Program-made: the position numbers and the translations under genes
Part shown: positions 20,993-31,323 of the stretch, in pieces
How positions within the stretch are numbered: the first letter of the stretch is position 1
Layout of the letters: each line of letters begins with the position of its first letter
The notes under the pieces: model-generated
Seen by the model: the letters and a program-made list of their open reading frames with translations, nothing else
What the model was told of the DNA's origin: nothing
The model's database searches: none
Source of the DNA: Silicimonas sp.
GTDB lineage: Bacteria; Pseudomonadota; Alphaproteobacteria; Rhodobacterales; Rhodobacteraceae
Reading direction: 5' to 3'
Length of the DNA: 56,101 nucleotides
Assembly (NCBI GenBank): GCA_022826205.1
Contig: JAJDVJ010000108.1
Span: 1 to 56,101 of the forward strand

Positions 20993-21220
20993 GGGATACC
21001 TTTCTTGAGCCGCCAACATGGATCCAGGCGGCACTTTCCGAGACCGCGGCGCGCATCGCTGGCACGATGCAATGGACCGCCTCGCTGCACCACGCGCCGG
21101 GTCGAACAGCGAAGCGAAGGCACATCCCTCCCCGGAATCAGGATAGCCGGTCTTGCCACTCGAGCGAGCGCATGACCAAAATCGCGTCGTGCCGACAATC
21201 CGTCCTGCCGGTCGACGCGG

Positions 21221-21841
21221 CTAGTTCTGTGCGTAGTATTCGACGACCAGGTTCGGTTCCATCAGCACGGGATATGGGACATCAGTCAGAACCGGGGTGC
21301 GCACGAAGGTGGCAGTCATCTTTGAGTGATCCACTTCGATGTACTCGGGAACGTCGCGCTCGGGCAGTCCAACCGCCTCCAGCACGATTGCCAGTTGCTT
21401 GGAACGGTCACGGATCTCTATCACATCGCCATCCTTGACACGGAAGGACGGAATGTTGACGCGCTTGCCGTTCACCCTGACATGACCGTGGTTCACGAAC
21501 TGGCGCGCGGCGAAGATGGTCGGTACGAACTTGGCACGATACACGACGGCGTCGAGGCGTCGCTCCAGCAAGCCAATCAGGTTCTCGCCTGTATCGCCCC
21601 GGACCCGTTCCGCCTCAGCGAAGATGCGGCGGAACTGCCTTTCGGTCAGGTCTCCGTAATATCCCTTGAGCTTCTGCTTGGCGCGCAACTGAAGGCCGAA
21701 GTCGGACATCTTGCCCTTGCGGCGCTGTCCATGCTGGCCGGGACCGTATTCGCGGCGGTTGACGGGGGACTTTGGCCGGCCCCAGATGTTCTCGCCCATC
21801 CGGCGGTCGATCTTGTACTTGGCAGCTGTGCGTTTGGTCAC
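21221..21841 (-). CDS. rpsD: 30S ribosomal protein S4
   Basis: A 206-residue ribosomal protein S4, a primary 16S rRNA binder that also has an S4 RNA-binding domain (about residues 95-160: [32 protein letters not shown]). The N-terminal [19 protein letters not shown] and [12 protein letters not shown] are typical of the alphaproteobacterial form. The start is GTG at 21841, preceded by AAGGAGA; the frame runs upstream to 21967 but without family similarity. It is a single-gene unit here, as in many alphaproteobacteria, and not part of the alpha operon. Confidence 0.98.
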   Translation of the reverse strand: MTKRTAAKYKIDRRMGENIWGRPKSPVNRREYGPGQHGQRRKGKMSDFGLQLRAKQKLKGYYGDLTERQFRRIFAEAERVRGDTGENLIGLLERRLDAVVYRAKFVPTIFAARQFVNHGHVRVNGKRVNIPSFRVKDGDVIEIRDRSKQLAIVLEAVGLPERDVPEYIEVDHSKMTATFVRTPVLTDVPYPVLMEPNLVVEYYAQN

Positions 21842-22075
21842 GGCTGATCTCCTTCCTGGTTGCCGCCTGCACTGCAGGCGACCTTGAAGGGCGTTGTCCT
21901 CTGCCCGAAGGCCGACAGGCATCCCCTCGCGGGGGCCACCAACACCAATGAAGGCGCGCTTATACAAGCGGGTACGGCCGAGTCAACACGGCAATTTCGA
22001 CCATGCGCATGGACTTGCCACGTCGTTTGCGATCCGCTTTAAGCACCTCGACAGACATTCCTGACCCGCCACCCC

Positions 22076-24829
22076 ATGCCACAGATACAAGGCCGCGTCA
22101 CGGCGGCCCTCGGTCCCACGAATACCGGAAAGACACACTACGCCGTTGAGCGGATGCTGGGTTACAGAACGGGGGTCATCGGCCTGCCGCTCAGGCTGCT
22201 CGCCCGCGAGATCTACAACAAGATTGTCGACCTTCGCGGGCCTTCGGTGGTGGCCCTCCTGACCGGCGAGGAGAGAATCATCCCGAACCGAACCCAGTAC
22301 TGGGTTTGCACGACCGAGGCGATGCCAGGGGACATGGCGGTCGACTTCCTTGCCGTCGACGAAATCCAGCTCGCCGCCGACCCGGAGCGTGGGCACGTGT
22401 TCACGGACCGGCTGCTTCGGGCCCGGGGCCTGATGGAAACCGTCTTCATGGGTTCCGACACCATGCGCGACTCCATCGCGGCGCTCGTGCCGAACGTGAA
22501 TTTCCAGCGCCGCGAGAGGCTGTCCACCCTTTCCTATGGCGGCGCGAAGAAGATCAGCCGACTGCCGCACCGTTCCGCGATCGTCGGGTTTTCGGTCGAA
22601 GGCGTGTATGCGATCGCGGAACTGGTCCGCCGCCAGAAGGGCGGGGCTGCGGTGGTCATGGGCGCCCTGTCGCCCCGCACCCGCAATGCCCAAGTCTCCA
22701 TGTATGAAAGCGGCGAGGTCGACTATCTCGTCGCCACGGACGCAATCGGCATGGGGCTGAATCTCGACATCGGACATGTCGCCTTCTCCGGTCTCAGCAA
22801 GTTCGACGGGCGCAAGATGCGCAACCTCGCGCCAAACGAACTGGCCCAGATCGCGGGCCGCGCAGGCCGGTTCCATACTGACGGCACGTTTGGAGTGACG
22901 GGCGATGCACCGCCTCTTGGCGAGGACGTGGTCAAGGCCATCACCACGCACTCCTTCGCCCCGGTGCAAAGGCTTCAATGGAGAAACCACCGGCTGGACC
23001 ACGGCAGCATTGACCGGCTCATCGATTCCCTGGAGATGCCCGCGGGCGGCGACCGCCTCGTCCGCGCCAGGGACGCCGATGACCTGATCACGTTGAGGGT
23101 GCTCGCCGGTCAATCCGAGGTTCGTGCGCGTGCCACTGACGAACCTTCCGTCAGGCTTCTCTGGGATGTCTGCAGCATCCCGGACTTCCGCGACATCAGC
23201 CATGAGGAGCATGCCGAACTTCTCGGCGCGATCCATGGCCATCTGCATGACCGCGGCGAGATTCCGGAGGACTGGCTCGCTGGCCAGATCCAGCATATCG
23301 ACCGAACCGACGGCAACATTGACATGCTGTCGCGCCGTCTCGCGTTCATCCGGACATGGACATATGTGGCGCAGCGCAGCGGATGGTGTCCCAACGAAAC
23401 CCATTGGCGGGACTTCACTCGCGCTGTAGAAGACCGTTTGTCGGATGCGCTCCATGACGCACTGACAAGACGATTTGTCGACCGGCGCACGTCCATCCTG
23501 ATGCGCGGGTTGAAGCAGAAGGAGAACCTCGTGGCCGAGGTCAACGACAAGGGCGAAGTCACGATAGAAGGCCAGTTCGTCGGTCACATTGACGGCTTCC
23601 GGTTCCGCCAGGACGCGGACGTGTCCGGTGACGAAGCGAAGACGATGCGCGCGGCGGCCATCGCGGCACTTGGACCGGAATTCCGCCTTCGTGCGGACCG
23701 CTTCTACAATTCACCTGATACCGAAATGGACTTCACGGACCAAGGCGGCCTGATGTGGGGAGAGCACACAGTCGGCAAGCTCGTCGCCGGAGACAACCCG
23801 CTGAAACCGCAGGTGGCATCCTTCGTCGATGACGAAGCCGATGCGGATGTAGCGCAAAAGGTTCAGCGCCGGCTCCAGCACTTCATCGACCGGAAAATTG
23901 CGCTGCACTTTCTGCCCCTGCTCAACATCCGGAATGACGAAAGCCTGAGCGGAATCGCGAAGGGCTTCGGGTTTCGCATGGTCGAGGCCATGGGCATCAT
24001 TGACCGCCGGGAGGTGGCAAACGAGGTAAAGGAACTCGATCAGGAGACACGTGGCGTCCTGCGCAAGCACGGCATTCGCTTCGGCCAGTTCACGATTTTC
24101 ATGCCCGACCTCCTGAAGCCGGCACCAACCCGATTGAGACTCGTCCTCTGGTCGCTGGCGCGGGGTGACGACGAGTTTCCTCAAAGCCCTCCGCCCGGCC
24201 TTGTGACGATTCCAGCCGTCCAGAAAGTTCCTGCAGCAGTTTACCTGAAGTCCGGATATCGACGGGCCGGAGAGCGCGCAATCCGAATTGACATGCTGGA
24301 ACGGCTTGCCGACATGCTCCGCACGGAAGACAGCCGCGGAGGTTTCGAGGCGACACCCGACATGCTCTCCATCACCGGAACGACGCTTGTGCAATTCGCG
24401 AACTTGATGGAAGGGCTTGGCTACAAGGCGAAGCGCGGCGAGCGCGAGAAGGTGCGTCAGGCACCGGAACGACCCCTGCCAATTGAAGGCAATGCGACGC
24501 CGGACATTCCCGAAACGATACCGGAAGCCTCCGTTCCAGAAGTGCCCGACGATCAAGCCGCAACCGCTCAACAAGAGCCCGATCCGGTCGATGACGGCCC
24601 GGAAATCGAGGAATTCTACACGTTCGTCTGGAGTGGACGACGCAGCAGCCAAAAGAAAGGCGCGAGACCGCAACGGAAAGGCAAGAAGGCGCCCCGCAAG
24701 GATAAGTCAAAGAACGAGCCAAGTGCCAGAGCTGGCCGCTTCGAGGCCCGCCCGCCGAAAAAGGACCGGATCGATCCCGACAATCCATTCGCACAAGCAC
24801 TTCAGGGGCTGAAAAACCAGAAAGCCTGA
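22076..24829 (+). CDS. Suv3-like DExH-box RNA helicase
   Basis: A 917-residue helicase of the bacterial Suv3-like group. Motifs: Walker A GPTNTGKTH (residues 13-21), DEIQLA as motif II (about residue 97, the Suv3 form), GSDTMR as motif III, and QIAGRAGRF as motif VI (about residue 260). The C-terminal third continues with a long helical part and ends in a basic, low-complexity tail of about 60 residues rich in Lys and Arg, which probably binds RNA. The family is associated with RNA turnover. In related genomes it usually lies beside the S4-domain, fdxA and carD genes, which are here 9 kb away. Confidence 0.9.
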   Translation: MPQIQGRVTAALGPTNTGKTHYAVERMLGYRTGVIGLPLRLLAREIYNKIVDLRGPSVVALLTGEERIIPNRTQYWVCTTEAMPGDMAVDFLAVDEIQLAADPERGHVFTDRLLRARGLMETVFMGSDTMRDSIAALVPNVNFQRRERLSTLSYGGAKKISRLPHRSAIVGFSVEGVYAIAELVRRQKGGAAVVMGALSPRTRNAQVSMYESGEVDYLVATDAIGMGLNLDIGHVAFSGLSKFDGRKMRNLAPNELAQIAGRAGRFHTDGTFGVTGDAPPLGEDVVKAITTHSFAPVQRLQWRNHRLDHGSIDRLIDSLEMPAGGDRLVRARDADDLITLRVLAGQSEVRARATDEPSVRLLWDVCSIPDFRDISHEEHAELLGAIHGHLHDRGEIPEDWLAGQIQHIDRTDGNIDMLSRRLAFIRTWTYVAQRSGWCPNETHWRDFTRAVEDRLSDALHDALTRRFVDRRTSILMRGLKQKENLVAEVNDKGEVTIEGQFVGHIDGFRFRQDADVSGDEAKTMRAAAIAALGPEFRLRADRFYNSPDTEMDFTDQGGLMWGEHTVGKLVAGDNPLKPQVASFVDDEADADVAQKVQRRLQHFIDRKIALHFLPLLNIRNDESLSGIAKGFGFRMVEAMGIIDRREVANEVKELDQETRGVLRKHGIRFGQFTIFMPDLLKPAPTRLRLVLWSLARGDDEFPQSPPPGLVTIPAVQKVPAAVYLKSGYRRAGERAIRIDMLERLADMLRTEDSRGGFEATPDMLSITGTTLVQFANLMEGLGYKAKRGEREKVRQAPERPLPIEGNATPDIPETIPEASVPEVPDDQAATAQQEPDPVDDGPEIEEFYTFVWSGRRSSQKKGARPQRKGKKAPRKDKSKNEPSARAGRFEARPPKKDRIDPDNPFAQALQGLKNQKA

Positions 24830-25139
24830 CCTGAAGCGTCACCGGCATCCGGTCTCTGCGTCCTGTCTCGGAAGCACGCCAGGAACCAACAGGTGCCCGC
24901 CTGCCGGTTCAATCGAGACGTGCCGGTTGCGGCCAACCGCGCCTCGACAACCGCGACCCGTTGATCCGGTGTGCCCGACCCCATCCTGATGCCGTCCGAC
25001 AGACTGCCGGTACTGATGATCGGCACATCGCTGGCAAGGCAGATGACATCACTTTCAGTTGCCGCATGGATGCCAGATGATCGAGCATCTTGCAGCGGAG
25101 AAGCAGGTTCTCGTCAAAATGGCCGCGGAATTGCCCTCG

Positions 25140-25442
25140 CCAGTCGCCGGCAATCATCGAGCGACCTTCGAGATGGTCGGATACCTCGATTTCCGACATT
25201 TCCCACAAGTATCATCTGCGCACCTGACGCCTCTTTGCAAAACGTCGGATTGGCCCACTTTCCATGATTGCCAAGCATGCCTTGATCGGACGTGAACATG
25301 ATGATCGTCTCGTCGATGATGCCTTCCTCACGGACGATGCCGGTAAACGCATTGTACCGCCGATCAATGTGGGTGCGGGGCGCGTATACAGCGCGGCAGG
25401 CCAGTGGCCGGCGCCAACGAGGAGGACGTTGGGCTGGATCAC
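25140..25442 (-). pseudogene. Remnant of a third sulfatase
   Basis: The ATG at 25442 overlaps the stop of the upstream sulfatase as ATGA, so it was the next operon gene. It begins MIQPNVLLVGAGHWPAALY, like the PNVLLIVCDHWAA start of its neighbour, then loses about 200 residues. The reading resumes in another frame with IDRRYNAFTGIVREEGIIDE followed by TIIMFTSDQGMLGNHG, the C-terminal metal-site region of sulfatases. The catalytic Cys-x-Pro-x-Arg region is missing. Nothing recognisable was found between 24830 and 25140. Confidence 0.8.
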
Positions 25443-26944
25443 TGGTTCGCCGGCCAGCAGGAATCGCGCTCACGCGTCCATTCGATCTGCGGGATGTCCA
25501 CGACAGGCCCCGGCGGCCAGCCATCGCCGCGCTGGCTGTTGAGGCTGCGATGTGGCGCCCAATTGTATGGCCTGTCCGGCTTGCCCTTGAGGACACCGTC
25601 ACAAAGCCAGTCGAGGTCAGAGCCATGAAGCTCGGGAATGAGTCTCGTGGTCAGTTCGGCCAAGGTCTCGCCGTGCGCGACATCCGCGGCGAGGTCCTTC
25701 AATTCCTGCGGGTCGGCCACCAAGTCGAATAACTGGAAGTGGTTGCCGACTGGGTAGTAGATCAGCTTCCACCGGTCCGTTCGCATCATCCGCGAGGCGT
25801 GGTCGTCTTCCCCGCATTCGCCGTATATTTGACCGCGCAGGTCCGCTCCCACCATGGAAACGCCGTCGACGGTCTCGGGCGCATCGATGCTCGCCAGGTC
25901 CAAGAGTGTCGGCATGACGTCGGCGAATCCAACCAGCCGGTCATCCACCGCTCCGTCGGCGACGCGCGGGTTGCCCTTGTTCGGCATCAGGATCATCGGA
26001 ATGTTGGCGCTGGACTCGTAGAAGACCCGTTTTGCCACCATGCCGTGATTTCCGAGCATGTCGCCGTGATCCGAGGTGAACAGTATGATCGTGTCGTCGA
26101 GAATGCCTTCCAATCGCAAGGTCCCGATCAGGTAGCGGATTTGATGGTCGATCTGGGTGCAAAGCGCATAAAATGCGCGTTTCGCCTCCAGAATCTGATC
26201 GTCGGTGTAGAGATTGGTGCGGGCCCGAAGCGCCTGGATCGGGAAGGGCAGATCATCCGATTTTGCCCAATCTCCAACATAGGGCAGTTCGACTTCGATG
26301 TTGCGATAGAGATCCACGTAGGCTTGCGGCGGCACCAGCGGTGGGTGCGGGTGGCGAAATCCCAGATACCAGAACGCCGGACGGGTCGGGTCGCGGCGCT
26401 TGATCGTGCGGGCCATCTCCCTGGCGGCCCAGTTGGTGGCGTGATGAGTCTCGTCCAGATGCCAGGGTCGCCAATGGTACTGGTTGTTCGACATGCCGTG
26501 GTCAAACTGCCGTCCCGGGAACCCCTGATCGCCAAGGTAGATGTCATAGTCGTCGGTCACGCCGAACTGCGGCCGACCCTCATCGTCCAGGATCACGTCG
26601 TCAAATCCGATCCGGTCGCGTTGCGGGTTCACGTGCAGCTTGCCCACGGCTTGCGCCTGGTATCCCGCCCTCTTGAAGGCTGCGGCGAGCGTCGTGACTT
26701 GCGGAAACGCCAGCCCGTCGTTGAAGACGCGGTCGCCATGGCTGCGCGGCGTCATCCCTGTCATCAGCGTCCGGCGCGCAGGGATGCAAACAGGACATTC
26801 GGAATAGGCGTTCGTGTATCGCACGCCACACGACGCGATTTCGTTGAGGCCGGGCGTCAGGAACGCCGGATTGCCGGCGAATCCCAGATGCTCGGCCGCC
26901 CAATGGTCGCACACGATCAAGAGGACGTTGGGCCGGGACGTCAC
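25439..26944 (-). CDS. Sulfatase family hydrolase, second
   Basis: A 501-residue type I sulfatase (alkaline-phosphatase fold). N-terminal metal site: PNVLLIVCDHWAAEHLG; formylglycine motif CIPARRTLMTG (about residue 53), where the Cys is converted to formylglycine; C-terminal metal site LFTSDHGDMLGNHGM. No signal peptide is evident, so it probably acts in the cytoplasm. It hydrolyses a sulfate ester or related sulfonate/phosphonate; the substrate is unknown. It overlaps the other sulfatase by 4 bp. The late DLVADPQELKDLA segment is usual for the family. Confidence 0.94.
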   Translation of the reverse strand: MTSRPNVLLIVCDHWAAEHLGFAGNPAFLTPGLNEIASCGVRYTNAYSECPVCIPARRTLMTGMTPRSHGDRVFNDGLAFPQVTTLAAAFKRAGYQAQAVGKLHVNPQRDRIGFDDVILDDEGRPQFGVTDDYDIYLGDQGFPGRQFDHGMSNNQYHWRPWHLDETHHATNWAAREMARTIKRRDPTRPAFWYLGFRHPHPPLVPPQAYVDLYRNIEVELPYVGDWAKSDDLPFPIQALRARTNLYTDDQILEAKRAFYALCTQIDHQIRYLIGTLRLEGILDDTIILFTSDHGDMLGNHGMVAKRVFYESSANIPMILMPNKGNPRVADGAVDDRLVGFADVMPTLLDLASIDAPETVDGVSMVGADLRGQIYGECGEDDHASRMMRTDRWKLIYYPVGNHFQLFDLVADPQELKDLAADVAHGETLAELTTRLIPELHGSDLDWLCDGVLKGKPDRPYNWAPHRSLNSQRGDGWPPGPVVDIPQIEWTRERDSCWPANQ

Positions 26945-28434
26945 GGCACTTCGATCGCGTTGGGCAGGAGCACGTTTTCCAGATACTCCTGCGCCGCTTC
27001 GTGGGTGAGGAAGTCCGGCGGCGGGAAGTCTGCATGCATGTCCCAGTCATCGCCCGTCTCAGACATGTGGGCCGCGATCTGCGCGTCGAAACGGTCCATC
27101 AAGTCAAGGTGCGCCGGTTCGTCGACCAGATTGGTCAGTTCCCGCGGATCAGCTTGCTGATCAAACAGGAACTTGCGTCTGTCTGGCTGGCGGACATAAA
27201 GCCAGTCCTCTGTGCGGACGCCCCTTTCGGGAACCGGCGTGAATTCGCCCCAAGCACCATCATCCATGCGGAACGTCTGGTAGTGAATGCAGTCTCGGTG
27301 AGTGTCGCCATCGTCCAGGACGCTCAGGTAACTCCGCCCGTGGGCCTCGGAAAACGGCTCGGCGCCGACCAGATCCAGGAGTGTCACCGGCGTGTCGACC
27401 CCTACGTCGATCATGGCTTGCGTACGTTGACCCGCGTTGATCCGGCCGGGAAGCCTGGCCAGGAACGGCACCTGCATCGTGGCCCGGTAGGCCTGGGGCT
27501 TGTACCCGCAATAGTAGCCGTGCTCGCCCAGCATGTCTCCGTGATCGGAGAAGTAGATCACCAGCGTGCTCTCAGCCAAGCCGCGCTTGTCGAGGTGGTT
27601 CAGGATACGCCCGACATTCCAGTCGATGTTTGAAATCATCGCGTAATACTCGGCGATGAAGACACGCTGTTCCTCTTCGCTCTCTGGTTCCAATTGCCCT
27701 TTCGTCCCATAGGCCACGCGCGACCGCGCCGCCGCCTTCATGTTGCCTGCGCAATCGGTTTCGACACGTTCAGTCTGAACGCGAACCTGTTCCTCGGGCG
27801 GCAGCGTTCCGATTGGCAAATGCACTTCGGAAGGGTCATACATCCCGCGCCAATGCTCTGGCATGTCGTTGGGATGATGCGGCGGGCCGTAGGAGACATA
27901 GCCGAAGAAGGGCTTGTCCGGGTCATCGGCGCGGGCTTCGTCGATGAATTCGATCATGTGGTCGGTCTGGTAGTCCGGCTCATACCGGCGGCAGCGATAG
28001 GGCTGGCCGTTGCCACGGAAGAAAATGCCGTCGAGATAGGCATGACCGCGATTGAAGCCGACGAATCGATCGAACCCGAATCGCCGGTCTGGCGGCACAA
28101 AGCCCGGTTTTGGTCCACCCTCCAGATGCCATTTCCCGACGTAAAGCGTCTGATAGCCTGCGTCCTTCATCCGCTCCCCAAGAAATTCCTGATCGGCACG
28201 CAGGGGAAAATGGTTCTGGGTCATGCCGTGGCCCTGGGCGTATTTGCCGGTCAGCATCGAAGCGCGGAACGGACAGCACAACGGATAGCTGGTGAAGGCG
28301 TTGTCGAAGGTCAGGCCTTCATCCGCAAGCCTTTGCAGGTTGGGCGTCTTGATCACCGGATTGCCAGCGGGCGACATGCAGTCGTACCGCATCTGATCGG
28401 CATAGATCAGCAGGACGTTGGGGCTTTCGCTCAT
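26941..28434 (-). CDS. Sulfatase family hydrolase, first
   Basis: A 497-residue type I sulfatase. Metal-site region PNVLLIYADQMRYD, formylglycine motif CCPFRASMLTGKYAQGHG (about residue 53; the second Cys is the one in C-x-P-x-R register), and STLVIYFSDHGDMLGEHG in the C-terminal half. It lacks a signal peptide. Identity to the neighbouring sulfatase is moderate, so the two probably act on different substrates or positions. It overlaps its neighbours by 4 bp on both sides in the tct-MBL-sulfatase operon. A formylglycine-generating enzyme is not in the window and must be encoded elsewhere. Confidence 0.94.
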   Translation of the reverse strand: MSESPNVLLIYADQMRYDCMSPAGNPVIKTPNLQRLADEGLTFDNAFTSYPLCCPFRASMLTGKYAQGHGMTQNHFPLRADQEFLGERMKDAGYQTLYVGKWHLEGGPKPGFVPPDRRFGFDRFVGFNRGHAYLDGIFFRGNGQPYRCRRYEPDYQTDHMIEFIDEARADDPDKPFFGYVSYGPPHHPNDMPEHWRGMYDPSEVHLPIGTLPPEEQVRVQTERVETDCAGNMKAAARSRVAYGTKGQLEPESEEEQRVFIAEYYAMISNIDWNVGRILNHLDKRGLAESTLVIYFSDHGDMLGEHGYYCGYKPQAYRATMQVPFLARLPGRINAGQRTQAMIDVGVDTPVTLLDLVGAEPFSEAHGRSYLSVLDDGDTHRDCIHYQTFRMDDGAWGEFTPVPERGVRTEDWLYVRQPDRRKFLFDQQADPRELTNLVDEPAHLDLMDRFDAQIAAHMSETGDDWDMHADFPPPDFLTHEAAQEYLENVLLPNAIEVP

Positions 28435-29312
28435 TTGGCCACTTCGATCCTTGGTGGATCCATTGTCAGTTCCATCATGTCTTCACCCCAGACAATGCGG
28501 CCCTTGAAGACTTCCGTCATCTCCGCGATGCAGCGTTCCCGCACGCCCGGCGGCTCGAATTGCGGCGTGAAGTGCGTTGGCACCAGCGTCTTGACGTTGG
28601 CCTCTGCAGCCAGACGGGCAATCTCCATGTGGCCGGATGCGGTAAGCGGCCCGTCCGGCTGGAAGGTGCCGGAAATGAAATGACACATATGGATCAGCAT
28701 GTCGGCGTCCTGCGCCACTGCAGTGATGGCTTCGCAAGGCCCGGTGTCACCAGAATAAACCAGCGTTCCCGCGTCGGTTTCCAAACGAAAGCCAAATGCC
28801 TCGATATATCCGGGCTGATGGAACATCTCACGCACGGTGACCTTCCAGGCGTCGGTCTCGATGACCTGCCCGTCTGACAGCGGAGCCACCTTGGGCGCCG
28901 GACGCTTGCGCGGCAAAGTGCCGCCGCGATCGAGAAAAACGCGCTGAGATCCGGGTGCATTGATGCGGCCCTTGATGTCCTGGTCGAACACGCCATTCTC
29001 GCCAAAGAGCAACTCGCTCATCCTGGCCGTGTAGGCCGGACCGTATACCGTCAGCTCCGGGATCAGCCCTGCGCCCTGATCCCAGCGCGAATGCACCAGA
29101 CGCGCGTAGTCCAGCATATGGTCGGAATGCAGGTGCGACAGGAAAAGCGTGTTCACAGCCGTCGCCTTGTTCCCCGAGCGCAGGAAGTTCTCATGCGCCC
29201 CGGCGCCGTGATCGAACAAGAGCAGTTCCTTGCCGACATCGACAAGATAGCCCGAGGACGCGCGGTTGGGCATGGGCACCGGGCTGCCGGTCCCGAGAAG
29301 CGTCACCTTCAT
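28431..29312 (-). CDS. MBL-fold metallo-hydrolase, arylsulfatase/RNase Z-like
   Basis: A 293-residue metallo-beta-lactamase-fold hydrolase. Motif LSHLHSDHMLDYARL (about residue 61) gives the HxHxDH zinc site, and YSGDTGPCEAI and VPTHFTPQF supply the other ligands. The overall layout is like the MBL arylsulfatase/RNase Z branch, so a sulfate-ester or lactone hydrolase is possible. It overlaps tctA and the first sulfatase by 4 bp each, which ties it to the same pathway. No signal peptide is seen. Which bond it hydrolyses cannot be read from the sequence. Confidence 0.88.
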   Translation of the reverse strand: MKVTLLGTGSPVPMPNRASSGYLVDVGKELLLFDHGAGAHENFLRSGNKATAVNTLFLSHLHSDHMLDYARLVHSRWDQGAGLIPELTVYGPAYTARMSELLFGENGVFDQDIKGRINAPGSQRVFLDRGGTLPRKRPAPKVAPLSDGQVIETDAWKVTVREMFHQPGYIEAFGFRLETDAGTLVYSGDTGPCEAITAVAQDADMLIHMCHFISGTFQPDGPLTASGHMEIARLAAEANVKTLVPTHFTPQFEPPGVRERCIAEMTEVFKGRIVWGEDMMELTMDPPRIEVAK

Positions 29313-30802
29313 GGCCCCGCCCCTCGTGACATGCGCCGCGCGCGCATGAGAATGACGAAGACGCCGATGACAATGAAAACCGCTGCGACAGGGCGCTGAA
29401 CAAAGATCATCAGTCCGTCGTCAGAGAGCCGCAGCGACTGGCGAAACGCCTCCTCAGCGCCGCGGGCCAGGACGAAAGAGATGATGAAGGCCGGCGGGTT
29501 GAACCCGTGTTTCCGCATCAGCCAGCCGGCCACGCCTGCGATCATCATGATCCAGACGTCGAACAGGCTGCCGCGAGCCGCATAGGCGGAAACGAACGAG
29601 GTCAGGAAAATGAGCGGGTAGAGGATCCTGGTCGGGATCTTCAAGATCATCCGGCCGACATAAGCTGCGCCGTAGTAACCGATGATGCCGTAGGCCACGA
29701 TGCCGACCAGTCCGGCCGCAAAGAGGCTGTAGATGATTTCTCGAGAAGTCAGGAACAGCGTTGGGCCCAGCTGAAAGCCGTGAATGTGGAAGACGGAGAT
29801 CAGGATCGCCGCAATGGTCGAGCCAGGGATGCCAAGGGTCAACAGGGGCGCCATCGACGGGCCGGACACAGCGTTGTTCGCGGCCTCGGGCGCAGCGACG
29901 CCTTCGAGCGCGCCCTTGCCCCATTTGTCGGCATTGGCGGCGCGACGCTTGCCCTCGCCGTAGGAGATGAACGCGGCGATGGAGGAACCGAGGCCCGGCA
30001 GCATCCCGATGAAGGCTCCAATGAAGGAAGACCGAAACACGTGTGGCAGGCACGGCCGATATTCCGCCCATGTCAGCCGGTTCGCGGCCTTGTCGTCCCT
30101 CAGCGGGTCATGGAATGCCTCGACCTTCCGGTCGCGCTTTTCGAGTTGCGCAAATACCTCAGCGAAAACGAACATGCCGATGATGATTGGGACCAAGGGC
30201 ACGCCACCGGACAATTGATAGAATTCGAAAGTCAGTCGGTCCTGGCTGGTGATCGGGTCCAGGCCGATCATCGCGATGACGATCCCCAGTGCAGCACTTG
30301 CAAGTCCCCTTAAGATCGAATCCCCGATGACCGAGCCGATCACGACAAAGGCCGCGAAATAGATCGAGAACAGTTCGGGCGGCCCGAGCATCAGAGCGAC
30401 CCTTGCGATGAAGCCGACGAAGAGGATCAGCAGGACGTCCCCCGTGAAATCTCCGATGGCGGACGAAACGGTCGCGACTTTCATCGCCTTTGACGACAGC
30501 CCCTTTTGCGACAACGGGAAACCGTCGATCTGCGTGGCTGCCGCGGCCGCGGTGCCAGGCGTGTTGAACAGGATCGCGGCGATCGACCCTCCGTAGCGGC
30601 CGGACTTGCCGATAACGTACAGGAAGGCGAGCGCCGAAAGCGGTTCCATGTAGAACGTCACCGGCACCAGCATCGCGATTGCGGCGGCTGAAGTCAGGCC
30701 GGGAATGGCGCCGACGACCATGCCGATCAGCGCGCCCGCGACAATCCATATGCAGACCCATGGATCGCTGAAGACGGTTAGAAGCCCGGCAAAGATCTCC
30801 AC
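29309..30802 (-). CDS. tctA: Tripartite tricarboxylate transporter, large permease TctA
   Basis: A 497-residue TctA-type membrane protein with about 11-12 hydrophobic segments. The conserved GAIPGLTSAAAIAMLVP near the N-terminus and the second glycine/proline-rich stretch IGMLPGLGSSIAAFISYGEGKR in the middle are the two TctA signature regions. Together with TctB and the periplasmic TctC it forms a secondary importer for small carboxylates. It lies 2 bp after tctB and overlaps the MBL gene by 4 bp. The substrate is unknown, but the sulfatase neighbours suggest a sulfated organic acid. Confidence 0.96.
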   Translation of the reverse strand: MEIFAGLLTVFSDPWVCIWIVAGALIGMVVGAIPGLTSAAAIAMLVPVTFYMEPLSALAFLYVIGKSGRYGGSIAAILFNTPGTAAAAATQIDGFPLSQKGLSSKAMKVATVSSAIGDFTGDVLLILFVGFIARVALMLGPPELFSIYFAAFVVIGSVIGDSILRGLASAALGIVIAMIGLDPITSQDRLTFEFYQLSGGVPLVPIIIGMFVFAEVFAQLEKRDRKVEAFHDPLRDDKAANRLTWAEYRPCLPHVFRSSFIGAFIGMLPGLGSSIAAFISYGEGKRRAANADKWGKGALEGVAAPEAANNAVSGPSMAPLLTLGIPGSTIAAILISVFHIHGFQLGPTLFLTSREIIYSLFAAGLVGIVAYGIIGYYGAAYVGRMILKIPTRILYPLIFLTSFVSAYAARGSLFDVWIMMIAGVAGWLMRKHGFNPPAFIISFVLARGAEEAFRQSLRLSDDGLMIFVQRPVAAVFIVIGVFVILMRARRMSRGAGP

Positions 30803-30804
30803 GA

Positions 30805-31317
30805 TCAGTTCCCCTGGATCACGTCAAGCAGGTCGAACCATAGGCCAAAGGGCGGGAAGACTCCGAGGCCGACAAAAAATACAAGATGGTATACAGCCGG
30901 GCAAAGCACCGCGGCCACGGCGAAGCCGGAAATCGAGCGAACTCCGAAGAGGTAGAGCGCAATCGGGGCAGCCGCGGCAGTGCTGACCAAGTAGCCGAAG
31001 TAGTTGATGCCGATGACATAAGCCGCGGACAGTGCCAAGAGGCCGGCGACGTGCCATGCGTCGCGGGCATGACCCTGATCCCCTTCCTCTGCCGCCATCT
31101 GATCTTCCGGCTCCGGGTCGGCAGAAGCGGTGCCGAGTCCGGCCTGCACCGCCCCGAGCAAGGCAATCAGAAGGGCTCCGGCCATGGGAAAGACTCTGGG
31201 GGCGATGCCGCCCTGCTCTCGCACGTCGATGCCGAAGCTGGCCGCGAAAAAGCCAAGTCCAACCGCAACCATCGCAAGGCCCGCCAGGGCCTCGCGCTTT
31301 GCCAGTGTCGCAATCAT
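30805..31317 (-). CDS. tctB: Tripartite tricarboxylate transporter, small permease TctB
   Basis: A 170-residue TctB-type protein with four hydrophobic segments: LAMVAVGLGFFAASFGI, VFPMAGALLIALLGAVQAG, then after a charged loop (residues 68-85) ALSAAYVIGINYFGYLVS and the last segment near FFVGLGVFPPFG. This four-helix layout with a cytoplasmic loop is typical of TctB, which is poorly conserved in sequence. It lies between tctC (6 bp) and tctA (2 bp). The role as the small subunit of the importer rests mainly on the gene order. Confidence 0.92.
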   Translation of the reverse strand: MIATLAKREALAGLAMVAVGLGFFAASFGIDVREQGGIAPRVFPMAGALLIALLGAVQAGLGTASADPEPEDQMAAEEGDQGHARDAWHVAGLLALSAAYVIGINYFGYLVSTAAAAPIALYLFGVRSISGFAVAAVLCPAVYHLVFFVGLGVFPPFGLWFDLLDVIQGN

Positions 31318-31323
31318 TGCAGG

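Noticed and set aside
21983-23587. Minus-strand frame of 534 codons opposite the helicase gene
   Set aside because: The helicase on the plus strand has all motifs; the opposite frame has no recognisable domain.
24830-25139. Extension of the sulfatase remnant to the helicase end
   Set aside because: No sulfatase-like residues could be followed beyond about 25140.
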